Shown piece by piece: positions 16,887-24,535 of a stretch of DNA of 64,000 nucleotides. A model generated the notes under the pieces. That model was given only the letters and a program-made list of their open reading frames with translations, ran no database searches and was not told where the DNA came from. Source of the DNA: Stieleria mannarensis (GTDB lineage Bacteria; Planctomycetota; Planctomycetia; Pirellulales; Pirellulaceae); NCBI RefSeq assembly GCF_014154935.1, contig NZ_JACEHH010000036.1, positions 1 to 64,000 of the forward strand, in the 5' to 3' direction. The translations under genes were made by a program, and so were the position numbers. Numbering within the stretch: the stretch's first letter is position 1; each line of letters begins with the position of its first letter.

Positions 16887-19157
16887 ATGGAAATCTCACA
16901 AGACCTTGCCGACCGCGTGATGCGGTTGGTCGTTTCGGCGGAATACCGGCCGAGCAAACCCAAACAGATCGCAGCCATTTTGAACCTGGGACCGGATGAC
17001 TACCGGGAACTGCGGCGAACGATCAAGCAACTCGTCTTAGAAGGCCGGTTGATTTATGCATCCAATCACTTGGTGATCAGCACCGGGGCGATCGGCGGCC
17101 CCCTGGACCGCATTCGCGGCGTGTTTCGGATGGCGGCCGGCGGCCAATTCGGATTCGTCCGCCCCGGCGACTCCGGTGACGGAGCGGTCAGCGAAGACCT
17201 GTTCATCCCGCCGGGACAGACCGGCGGGGCGTTCGAAGGCGACCTGGTCGAAATCAAGGTTCGGCCGAGTCGACGCGGCGGAAGCGAAGGCAGTGTGTGC
17301 CGGATCATTGAGCGTTCGCGGCGTCAATTCACCGGCACGTTCGACATGGTCAACCGCCGCCCGGCGGTTTATTTGGACGGCACACCGCACGACGCGCCCG
17401 TCTTTATCGGCGACATCCAAGGTTTGCCGATCGAGAAGGACGACAAGGTGTTCGTCGAAGTGGTGACGTTCCCAGGCGAAAACGGCAAGGGCGGCGAAGC
17501 GGTCCTGCTGGAACGACTCGGCAGCACCAACAACCCCGGGATCGACACGTTAACCATCATGCGGCAATTCGGATTGCCCGATGAGTTCCCCGAAGCAGTG
17601 ATCGACGAAGCGAGGCAGCGCGCCGATGAATTCGACGAAGACCACCCGCCGGCCGATCGGCTGGACCTGACCGGGCATCTGACGCTGACGATCGATCCCT
17701 ACGACGCACGTGACTTTGACGACGCGATTTCACTGGTTCGTGAAGACGAAGGCCGTTGGCGTTTGTGGGTGCACATCGCCGATGTCGGCTATTTCATTCA
17801 TCCCGGCGGCCAGTTGGACCAGGAGGCCCACCGGCGGGCGACGAGTGTTTATCTGCCCGACCGCGTGATCCCGATGGTGCCCGAAATCATCAGCAATCAC
17901 CTGGCCAGCCTGCAACCGGAAAAGGTCCGCTTGGCCAAATCGGTCGAGATCGAAATGACCGACGACGGCACCGTGATCCACACCGAAGTGCACAACAGTG
18001 TGATCCGCAGCGACATGCGGTTGCACTATCAATTGGTCGACCAGTTCCTGGAGAACCCCGACAAGTATCGCGAGAAGTGGGGCGATGCGATCTGCGACAT
18101 GCTTCGCGACATGCACGCGCTGGCGATGACGATTCGCAAGCGGCGTTTCAAACGTGGCGCGATCTCGATGGAGATGCCCGAAGTCAAATTGCAACTCGAT
18201 CGCAGCGGCAAGGTCAAAGGCGCCTACCGGACGGAGAATACCGAGAGTCATCAATTGATCGAAGAGTTCATGTTGGCGGCCAATCAGGCCGTCGCGACCT
18301 GGTTGGATGATGCCCGACTGAACTTCCTGCATCGCATCCACCCGCCACCGGAACGCCGCAAGCTGCGTCAACTGTCGCACTTTGTTCGCGACTTGCGACT
18401 GGGAATCGATTCGGTCGAAAGCCGTTTCGAAATCCAACACGTGCTCGACCGCGTGGCCGGCACGCCGCTCGAAGACGCGGTCAATTTTGCGGTGCTCAAG
18501 AGCATGAACAAAGCCGTCTATGGTCCCCAGACCGACGGCCACTATGCGCTCGACATGCAGCACTACTGTCACTTCACCAGTCCGATCCGTCGCTACCCGG
18601 ATTTGACGGTGCATCGCCTGATCGATCGACTTCGCGGCGGCGAAAAGACTCCGGACGAATCCGTCGGTGCGTTGTTGCAACTGGGGCACCATTGCAGCGA
18701 CATGGAACGCAACGCGGCCCAAGCCGAACGCGAACTGACCGAATTGAAGCTACTGCACTACTTGAAGAAACACATCGGCGACACGATGACCGCCGTCATC
18801 AGCCGAGTCTTCGCCGACGGTTTTCTGGCCCGCTGTATCAAGCTGCCCGTTGACGGATACGTCAGTGTCGACCAGCTGCCGTCGGACCAATATCGGTTCG
18901 AACGCCGCGGCCAGATGCTGGTCGGATTCAAGGCCCATCACCGCTATCGCCTGGGCGATCAATTGACGGTCAAGATCAGCCGCGTCGATCTGATCCAGCG
19001 TGAACTGTTCCTCGATCCGGTCAAAAACCATTCGGTCGGCAACAGCAACCCCAACGACCGCGGCGGGAATTTCGGCAAGTCCCACCGCGGCAAGTCGACG
19101 CACAAGTCCAAACGCAAAAAGGAACGCCGCCAAAAAGGCAAACGCAAACGACGCTAA
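16887..19157 (+). CDS. rnr: Ribonuclease R (3'-5' exoribonuclease, RNase II family)
   Basis: A 756-residue RNase R. Order: winged-helix N-terminus (residues 1-75), OB/cold-shock-like region (about 80-240), the RNB catalytic domain with 'IDPYDARDFDDA' (D270, D276, D278, D279 as magnesium ligands), 'HFTSPIRRYPDL' near the end of RNB, S1 domain (about 640-720) and a strongly basic Lys/Arg tail. It degrades structured RNA processively from the 3' end, acting in rRNA and mRNA quality control in the cytoplasm. Length is close to the family norm. Start ATG 16887 is clear. It appears monocistronic; a GGGGACGGGGGT inverted repeat follows 20 bp after the stop. Confidence 0.95.
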   Translation: MEISQDLADRVMRLVVSAEYRPSKPKQIAAILNLGPDDYRELRRTIKQLVLEGRLIYASNHLVISTGAIGGPLDRIRGVFRMAAGGQFGFVRPGDSGDGAVSEDLFIPPGQTGGAFEGDLVEIKVRPSRRGGSEGSVCRIIERSRRQFTGTFDMVNRRPAVYLDGTPHDAPVFIGDIQGLPIEKDDKVFVEVVTFPGENGKGGEAVLLERLGSTNNPGIDTLTIMRQFGLPDEFPEAVIDEARQRADEFDEDHPPADRLDLTGHLTLTIDPYDARDFDDAISLVREDEGRWRLWVHIADVGYFIHPGGQLDQEAHRRATSVYLPDRVIPMVPEIISNHLASLQPEKVRLAKSVEIEMTDDGTVIHTEVHNSVIRSDMRLHYQLVDQFLENPDKYREKWGDAICDMLRDMHALAMTIRKRRFKRGAISMEMPEVKLQLDRSGKVKGAYRTENTESHQLIEEFMLAANQAVATWLDDARLNFLHRIHPPPERRKLRQLSHFVRDLRLGIDSVESRFEIQHVLDRVAGTPLEDAVNFAVLKSMNKAVYGPQTDGHYALDMQHYCHFTSPIRRYPDLTVHRLIDRLRGGEKTPDESVGALLQLGHHCSDMERNAAQAERELTELKLLHYLKKHIGDTMTAVISRVFADGFLARCIKLPVDGYVSVDQLPSDQYRFERRGQMLVGFKAHHRYRLGDQLTVKISRVDLIQRELFLDPVKNHSVGNSNPNDRGGNFGKSHRGKSTHKSKRKKERRQKGKRKRR

Positions 19158-19176
19158 CCAATCCCGCCCGCCCCCT

Positions 19177-19240
19177 AAAGGGGACGGGGGTCGTTTATCA
19201 CGCCATCGCCCCCGAATCCCAATCAACCCCCGTCCCCTTT
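19177..19240. repeat. Family D inverted repeat, copy 1 (GGGGACGGGGGT)
   Basis: Perfect 15-bp arms AAAGGGGACGGGGGT (19177-19191) and ACCCCCGTCCCCTTT (19226-19240) around a 34-bp loop, directly after rnr. A longer relative is at 24352-24428. Such GGGGACGGGGGT hairpins resemble REP-type elements moved by RAYT transposases; no RAYT gene is visible here. Confidence 0.92.
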
Positions 19241-19392
19241 GTGCGGTGAGGGGTCGACCCTTCAACAGCCCGATTGATGTCGGTACACTTTTTGACCGGC
19301 AGCGTGTTTTGACGCCCCTTGCCCAGCCGATCATTGACATCTTCGCCCCGCTTTTTGAGCGACCACGCCATCACCCATTTTAAGAGTGACGC

Positions 19393-20529
19393 ATGAGTCA
19401 GGCCGATCCATCTTCCCAAACGTACGCACAAACCCCGCTGGGCGACTGGCATCGATCGGCGGGGGCCAAGATGGTCCCGTTCGCCGGGTACGAAATGCCG
19501 ATTCAATACGAATCGATCGTCAGCGAGCACCGGGCCTGTCGAAGCGCCGCGGCGCTGTTTGACGTCTCTCATATGGGGCGATTGCGTTTCGACGGCGACG
19601 GCAGCGAAGACCTGTTGGACCGCTTGCTGACGCGGCGTGTGACGGATCTGCCCATCGGCGGCGTGCGTTACGGCATGGTTTGCAACGACGAGGGCGGAAT
19701 CCTGGACGACGTTCTGGTTTCGCATCTGAAAACGCCCAGCGAAACACGCTACCACCTGTTGGTCGTCAACGCCTCCAATCGGGCGAAAATCGTCGAGTGG
19801 ATCAAGCCCCACCTCGACGATTTCCCCAAGGTCACCTTTTCCGATCGCACCGAGTTGACGGCCATGATCGCCGTCCAGGGACCGCTGGCGATGGAAACGT
19901 GCAAGAAACTGTTTTCGTTCGACCCGAGTCGATTGAAGTATTACCAGGCGCGGATCACCGACCAGTTTTCCAAACCGGCGATCGTCAGCCGAACCGGATA
20001 CACGGGCGAAGACGGATTCGAGTTGGTCGTGCGGGCCGAAGAAGCGACGCGTATCTGGGAAAACATCCTGCTGGCCGGTCGCGACGCCGGTTTCGCTCCG
20101 GCCGGCCTGGGTGCCCGCGACACGTTGCGGATGGAAGCCGCGATGCCGCTGTACGGGCATGAACTGGACGAAACGGTCGACCCGATTTCCGCCGGATTGA
20201 GCTTCGCCTGCAACCTGGACGACCGCAAGTTCATCGGCCGCGATGCGATCGCAGCAGTCAAATCCGCCGGCCCCCGCCGCGTTCGAATCGGATTGTTGCC
20301 CGCAGGCCGCCGACCGGCCCGCGAAGGGTGCGACGTACTGTCGACCGCGGGGCAGGTCGTCGGCACGATCACCAGCGGCGGCCCCTCACCGACACTCGGC
20401 CATCCGATCGCGATGGCGATGGTCGACGCCGAGCACGCCGCGGCATCCGATTTCGAAATCGACATCCGCGGCAAACGCGCTCCGGCCACCCGCACCAAGT
20501 TGCCATTTTACCGGCGTGCCAAGAAGTAG
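19393..20529 (+). CDS. gcvT: Aminomethyltransferase, glycine cleavage T protein
   Basis: A 378-residue GcvT. Visible marks: 'LGDWHRSAGAKMVPFAGYEMPIQY' (the usual 'H...GAKMV.FAG..MP..Y' start), 'DVSHMGRL', 'GYTGEDGFEL' and 'GARDTLRMEAAMPLYGHELD'. It takes the aminomethyl group from lipoyl-GcvH, releases ammonia and forms 5,10-methylene-tetrahydrofolate. Length matches the family. It is followed by gcvH and a lipoate-ligase-family gene; the P protein gene is not in this window. ATG 19393 follows a weak ribosome site. Confidence 0.96.
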   Translation: MSQADPSSQTYAQTPLGDWHRSAGAKMVPFAGYEMPIQYESIVSEHRACRSAAALFDVSHMGRLRFDGDGSEDLLDRLLTRRVTDLPIGGVRYGMVCNDEGGILDDVLVSHLKTPSETRYHLLVVNASNRAKIVEWIKPHLDDFPKVTFSDRTELTAMIAVQGPLAMETCKKLFSFDPSRLKYYQARITDQFSKPAIVSRTGYTGEDGFELVVRAEEATRIWENILLAGRDAGFAPAGLGARDTLRMEAAMPLYGHELDETVDPISAGLSFACNLDDRKFIGRDAIAAVKSAGPRRVRIGLLPAGRRPAREGCDVLSTAGQVVGTITSGGPSPTLGHPIAMAMVDAEHAAASDFEIDIRGKRAPATRTKLPFYRRAKK

Positions 20530-20577
20530 CCGCATCTGTCATACTGGGGCGGCGAGCGGGCAACGCTCGGTTTCTTT

Positions 20578-20645
20578 GTGGCGTAGCTGCCGTCGCCAGA
20601 CGGCGGAGGCCTCCACGCTCTGGCGAGCGTAGCTACGACGCGAGA
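20578..20645. repeat. Family B inverted repeat (GCTCTGGCGAGCGTAGCTACG)
   Basis: GGCGTAGCTGCCGTCGCCAG (about 20580-20600) pairs imperfectly with CACGCTCTGGCGAGCGTAGC (about 20614-20633). It lies in the gcvT-gcvH gap. Relatives occur at 27123-27191, 35524-35592, 40430-40472 and 44238-44308. Confidence 0.8.
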
Positions 20646-20743
20646 TCAGTCGCCGGTGGCGTGATTCGTCCTCCGGCGGCAACGTTCCATTGCCCGACTA
20701 ACCTTTCATTGTTCCAACACCACTTCAAAGGGAATCCACCACC

Positions 20744-21145
20744 GTGTCACGCGACAAGAGCAAACTTCTGTATGCCGAAACCCATGAGTGGGTCGATGTG
20801 GCCGAACAAGACGGTCAGAAGATCGCGACGATCGGCATCTCGGGCTTTGCACTCGAACAACTCAACGACCTGGTCTACATGGAACTCCCCGAAGTGGGAA
20901 AGACGATCGACGCCGGGGAGGAGTTCGGTGAAGTCGAATCGGTCAAGGCGGTCAGTCCGCTGTACAGCCCTGTCGGCGGCGAAGTGGTCGAGGTGCACTC
21001 CGAACTGCCGGACAACCTGGAAAAGCTCAACGACGACCCGTATGACTTCGGCTGGATCGTCAAGTTGAAGATCAATGACGAGTCGGCGTTGGGGAATCTG
21101 ATGGATTTCGCGGCTTACGAAAAACAGTGCGCCGAATCCGGTTGA
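20744..21145 (+). CDS. gcvH: Glycine cleavage H protein (lipoyl carrier)
   Basis: A 133-residue GcvH. The lipoylation site is K68 in 'FGEVESVKAVSPLYSP', and the ends 'YAETHEWV' and 'LNDDPYDFGWIVKL' are standard. It shuttles the aminomethyl group between the P, T and L proteins. Translation starts at GTG 20744. It lies 214 bp after gcvT, with a family B repeat in the gap, and 4 bp before the lipoate-ligase gene that may modify it. Confidence 0.97.
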   Translation: MSRDKSKLLYAETHEWVDVAEQDGQKIATIGISGFALEQLNDLVYMELPEVGKTIDAGEEFGEVESVKAVSPLYSPVGGEVVEVHSELPDNLEKLNDDPYDFGWIVKLKINDESALGNLMDFAAYEKQCAESG

Positions 21146-21149
21146 GCCG

Positions 21150-21914
21150 ATGACTGCCCCGACCGCCGGACGCTTGCTGTTTCACCGTGATGGCCAATCG
21201 GCCTGGAACATGGCGGTGGACCAAGCGATCGCCGAATCCGTCGGCCAGGCCGCCGCCTCGGGTGCCGCGCCGCCCTACACGCTGCGGTTCTACACCTGGG
21301 CCGAACCCACTCTGTCGCTGGGATACTTCCAATCCAGCAGCGATGCATCGCCACGTTTTGACCGTATCCGACGCGTGCGACGCAGCACCGGGGGCGGTGC
21401 AATCGTGCACCATCATGAATTGACGTACAGCTTGACCGTGCCGGCGCGGGCGGGCGAACACGGCGCTCGAACCGATCTGTACCGCGGGTTCCACGCGGCG
21501 GTCATCAACGCGCTGCATCGACACGGGATCGATGCCCGGCCGAACCATTTGACTCCGTCGAACGCCGACGGCAATGAAGCGTTCCTGTGCTTTGCGCGCC
21601 GCACCGACGAAGACCTGATCGTCAGCGGATACAAAGTCCTGGGCAGCGCCCAGCGGCGTGCCAAACGCTCGATCCTGCAACACGGCAGCCTGCTGTTGCG
21701 TTCCAGTGGCCATGCCAGCGAATTGCCGGGAATCGTGGATTTGACCTCCGTTTCGCTGCAAAGCGATGCCCTGCTGAATCGAATCGTCGACGAATTCACC
21801 GCCATGACGGGCGTCGCGTTCCACCGCGATGCGTTGTCGCCTGAAGAACAGGCGCGGGCCGAGCGGATCGCGGAGCGTCGCTTTAACCGGGACGATTGGT
21901 GGCAGCGTCGTTAG
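21150..21914 (+). CDS. Lipoate-protein ligase A / octanoyltransferase family protein
   Basis: A 254-residue protein of the biotin/lipoate A/B ligase fold. The substrate-binding 'RRSTGGGAIVHHHELTYS' (about 77-94) and the conserved Lys in 'SGYKVLGSAQRR' (K162) are intact; 'ILQHGSLLL' follows as usual. It either ligates free lipoate or transfers an octanoyl group (LipM/LipL-like); sequence alone does not separate these. Position 4 bp after gcvH strongly suggests GcvH as acceptor. There is no separate LplA C-terminal domain, which favours transfer over full ATP-dependent ligation, but this is inference. Confidence 0.88.
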   Translation: MTAPTAGRLLFHRDGQSAWNMAVDQAIAESVGQAAASGAAPPYTLRFYTWAEPTLSLGYFQSSSDASPRFDRIRRVRRSTGGGAIVHHHELTYSLTVPARAGEHGARTDLYRGFHAAVINALHRHGIDARPNHLTPSNADGNEAFLCFARRTDEDLIVSGYKVLGSAQRRAKRSILQHGSLLLRSSGHASELPGIVDLTSVSLQSDALLNRIVDEFTAMTGVAFHRDALSPEEQARAERIAERRFNRDDWWQRR

Positions 21915-22259
21915 AAATCGCCGGGTTCAAGCCGGAACCGAGCGACGCCGCGGCTAGAAATCGGCTATGCTTTGATTAGCACGCGGCGGTTGGAGTTCCC
22001 GCGGGAAACGATTTCGAGGCGGCGTTGCAAGTGCGTGAACTCGCCAGCCCCCTTCCGAGGGCGGGTATCGACGAGTCTGCGGGTTGATGCAAAACGCCCA
22101 TTACGACATTTTCCCGGCCGGCACAACCGTCTACAATGCAACACCGGCGTGTCAGCAGCGGTCGCGCGTTTTCCGCGATCCCACCACTTTTCAGCCGCTG
22201 ACAGGTCATAATGCTCCAACCGTGATGAAAGCGGAAGACAAGATAGGAACAGGTGCCGT
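21915..22259. other. 345-bp gap upstream of the FHA/sigma operon
   Basis: No gene seen. It holds a perfect 12-bp palindrome TTCCCGCGGGAA at 21996-22007, a possible operator, and a TACAAT box at 22132-22137, a candidate -10 for the operon starting at 22260, with only a weak -35 (TTTTCC, 22109-22114). Confidence 0.4.
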
Positions 22260-22964
22260 ATGCAAGTGAAGCTCAGGGTGATGACGGGGAGTCACGAGGG
22301 AACGGAAATCCCTATCAGCGGCGAGAAGTTCCTGATCGGTCGAAGCGAATCTTGCCAGTTGCGTCCCAAGAGTGATTCGATCAGCCGAAAGCATTGCATT
22401 CTGGTCATCCGAGACGGTCGCCTGTTGATCCAGGACCTGAAAAGCCGCAACGGAACGTATGTCAATGAGAAACGCTTGCCCAGCGATCGCGCCAAAATCC
22501 TGTCCGCCGGCGACTCGCTGAAAATCGGCAAACTGCTCTTCGAAGTGGTCATCGAACACGGGCTGAAAGGGCAGAAGAAACCGCAGGTCGCCGACGTGGG
22601 CGAAGCGGCCGCACGCACCGTCCAAGACAGCGACAGCCGATTTGAAGAGGTGGACGTGACCGGCTGGCTGGACGAAGCCGACCAAATCGATCGCGTCCGC
22701 AAACTCGCCGACCCCGACACCCGCCAGTTCCGGATCGACGATCTCAAACGCGCCGAACAAGAGGAAGGCAGCGACGAAGACTCGAAAGACGCCTCCGGCG
22801 ACAGCACCGAACTTTCCGTCAACGACAGCTCCCTGCTGGAACGGTTGCGTGAACAAAAGAAAGCCAAGAAAGGCAAACTTCCCGAAGGTTTCAAAAAGTC
22901 GATGACGGACAGTTCCAAGGCCGCCGCCGACGACGCTTTGAAACGATTCTTTAGCGGACGTTAA
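22260..22964 (+). CDS. FHA-domain protein
   Basis: A 234-residue cytoplasmic protein. The N-terminal FHA domain (about residues 5-100) has all phosphothreonine-binding marks: 'IGRSESCQLR' (G27-R28-S29), 'SRKHC' (S42-H45) and 'SRNGTYVNEK' (N64-G65-T66). The rest is charged and probably disordered, ending in a basic segment. FHA domains read Thr phosphorylation by Ser/Thr kinases, which planctomycetes have in large number. The gene is 4 bp upstream of an ECF sigma factor, with an anti-sigma-like protein next, so this set may link kinase signalling to transcription. Confidence 0.92.
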   Translation: MQVKLRVMTGSHEGTEIPISGEKFLIGRSESCQLRPKSDSISRKHCILVIRDGRLLIQDLKSRNGTYVNEKRLPSDRAKILSAGDSLKIGKLLFEVVIEHGLKGQKKPQVADVGEAAARTVQDSDSRFEEVDVTGWLDEADQIDRVRKLADPDTRQFRIDDLKRAEQEEGSDEDSKDASGDSTELSVNDSSLLERLREQKKAKKGKLPEGFKKSMTDSSKAAADDALKRFFSGR

Positions 22965-22968
22965 CGCT

Positions 22969-23637
22969 TTGTCGCGCCGCCAAGACCATTCGACGTCCGG
23001 CCGCTCCGATGCCGCCGACCTGCAACGGACGCTCACCGGCGCCGGCGGCGCAGTCCTCGAATCCGATGCCTCGCTCGCACGTCGCATCTTGGCCCAAGAC
23101 AGCGGGGCCTTTGCGATCCTGGTCGACCGCTATCACGATTTCGTTTTTCGAATCTGTTTCGCAATCCTGCGTCATCGCCAAGACGCCGAAGACGCCACCC
23201 AAGACACCTTCAGCCGTGTCGCCCGATATCTGGACCGTTGGGATCCCCGTCGACCGATTCAGCCCTGGTTGGCCACGGTCGCCGGCAACCGCTCGCGCAG
23301 CCACTTGGCCCGCCGCAAAGTCTATGCGCCGTTGAGCGCCGCGGCCGAACCGCAATCGCTGGCGACCCGCCAAAACCACGCCGCCGATGCGATGCGTGAA
23401 GAAATCGTGTTAGCCCTGGGGAATTTGCCGGAACGACAGCGCATCGCGTTTGAATGTTTTCATGAACACGCGATGTCCTATGCGCAAATCTCCGGGCAGA
23501 TGCGTTGTCCGATCGGAACCGTCAAAACGCTCGTGCACCGTGCCCGACTTTCTCTGATCGAACAACTCCGTCAGCGAGAGGTGGTTCCCGCTGAATCAAC
23601 CGACACCCCGCCGCAGCCCAAAGGAGCCTCGAAATGA
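22969..23637 (+). CDS. ECF RNA polymerase sigma factor
   Basis: A 222-residue sigma-70 family factor. Region 2 is 'FAILVDRYHDFVFRICFAILRHRQDAEDATQDTFSRVARYL', with the 'DAEDATQDTF' core; region 4 is 'LPERQRIAFECFHEHAMSYAQISGQMRCPIGTVKTLVHRAR'. There is no region 3, as in ECF factors. Translation begins at TTG 22969, 4 bp after the FHA gene stop. The stop overlaps the next ATG (ATGA), coupling it to the anti-sigma-like gene. Confidence 0.93.
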   Translation: MSRRQDHSTSGRSDAADLQRTLTGAGGAVLESDASLARRILAQDSGAFAILVDRYHDFVFRICFAILRHRQDAEDATQDTFSRVARYLDRWDPRRPIQPWLATVAGNRSRSHLARRKVYAPLSAAAEPQSLATRQNHAADAMREEIVLALGNLPERQRIAFECFHEHAMSYAQISGQMRCPIGTVKTLVHRARLSLIEQLRQREVVPAESTDTPPQPKGASK

Positions 23638-24314
23638 GATGCGACCAATTTCATGATCGACTGGATCTTCTGTTGGACCGGCGTGCCGACGTCCGCCAAG
23701 ACACCTTGCTGCGTGACCACGCCAACAAGTGCCCGACCTGTCACGACAGCCTGCAGATCTGGTGCACGATCGACGAACACATCAACCCGGCCGCCGAACC
23801 TGATCACGACGCACCGTCCCCCCAAACGGCCCTTCCCATCTCGAACGCGACAATCTGGGCCGTGGCCTGCGCGGCCGTCGTCATCGTCTGCGTCGGCCTG
23901 GCCGGTCTTTGGCGATCGTCCTCCCAATCACGCGACAGCGTGATCGCGTCGACGAACCTCGGGCAGCCCGTCGACCTTGCCGACGGCATCGACCACGCCG
24001 ATGAGATGCCTGCCCACGAGAACGCCGCCGCAACGTCCGATCCATTGCCCCCCTCAACGGCCCTCAACTGGCAGACCAGCCAGTGGTGGAGTGCGATGTC
24101 GGACGAACCCTGGGTGGACCACACCCTTCCAGCCGTTAACTCCGTTCGAATCGGAGTCGCGCCGATCGGTCGTTCGATGAAACAGGCGATGACGATCCTG
24201 ATGATCCCAACCCAGGCGACTAGGATCGACGCGTCCAGCCTGGCGCCGTCGGTCCAAGCCAAACCGTTCCAAGAACAAACCTCGACGGTCGCCCCCGATA
24301 CCGGATGGGTCTAG
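23634..24314 (+). CDS. Anti-sigma factor-like membrane protein with zinc-finger motif
   Basis: A 226-residue protein. The N-terminus has an HxxxCxxC motif ('DHANKCPTC', H29, C33, C36), the zinc anti-sigma (ZAS) signature, followed by one membrane span at about residues 77-98. The outer part is low complexity without a known domain. It is translationally coupled to the sigma gene before it, which supports a role in holding that sigma factor at the membrane. The zinc motif is short and the assignment leans on gene order. Confidence 0.8.
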   Translation: MRCDQFHDRLDLLLDRRADVRQDTLLRDHANKCPTCHDSLQIWCTIDEHINPAAEPDHDAPSPQTALPISNATIWAVACAAVVIVCVGLAGLWRSSSQSRDSVIASTNLGQPVDLADGIDHADEMPAHENAAATSDPLPPSTALNWQTSQWWSAMSDEPWVDHTLPAVNSVRIGVAPIGRSMKQAMTILMIPTQATRIDASSLAPSVQAKPFQEQTSTVAPDTGWV

Positions 24315-24351
24315 CCTCTGTATGAAAACCGTGAGGCCGTGGCGATTCGGT

Positions 24352-24428
24352 GCGAAAAGGGGACGGGGGTTAATCGTGCGAAGCACCCAGCGGGCCGTAC
24401 CGGCTATTGACCCCCGTCCCCTTTTCGC
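24352..24428. repeat. Family D inverted repeat, copy 2
   Basis: Perfect 19-bp arms GCGAAAAGGGGACGGGGGT (24352-24370) and its complement (24410-24428) around 39 bp. It lies after the anti-sigma-like gene, as copy 1 lies after rnr, so it may terminate transcription. Confidence 0.93.
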
Positions 24429-24535
24429 TCGCGCCTGGCATAGGCACCCTGCATCAGGATCAATCAACAAACCGTTGGCGAGTCCCGCTACCCTACAATG
24501 AAGAGACGAAAACTCATCCGCCGAGGCATCCCACG

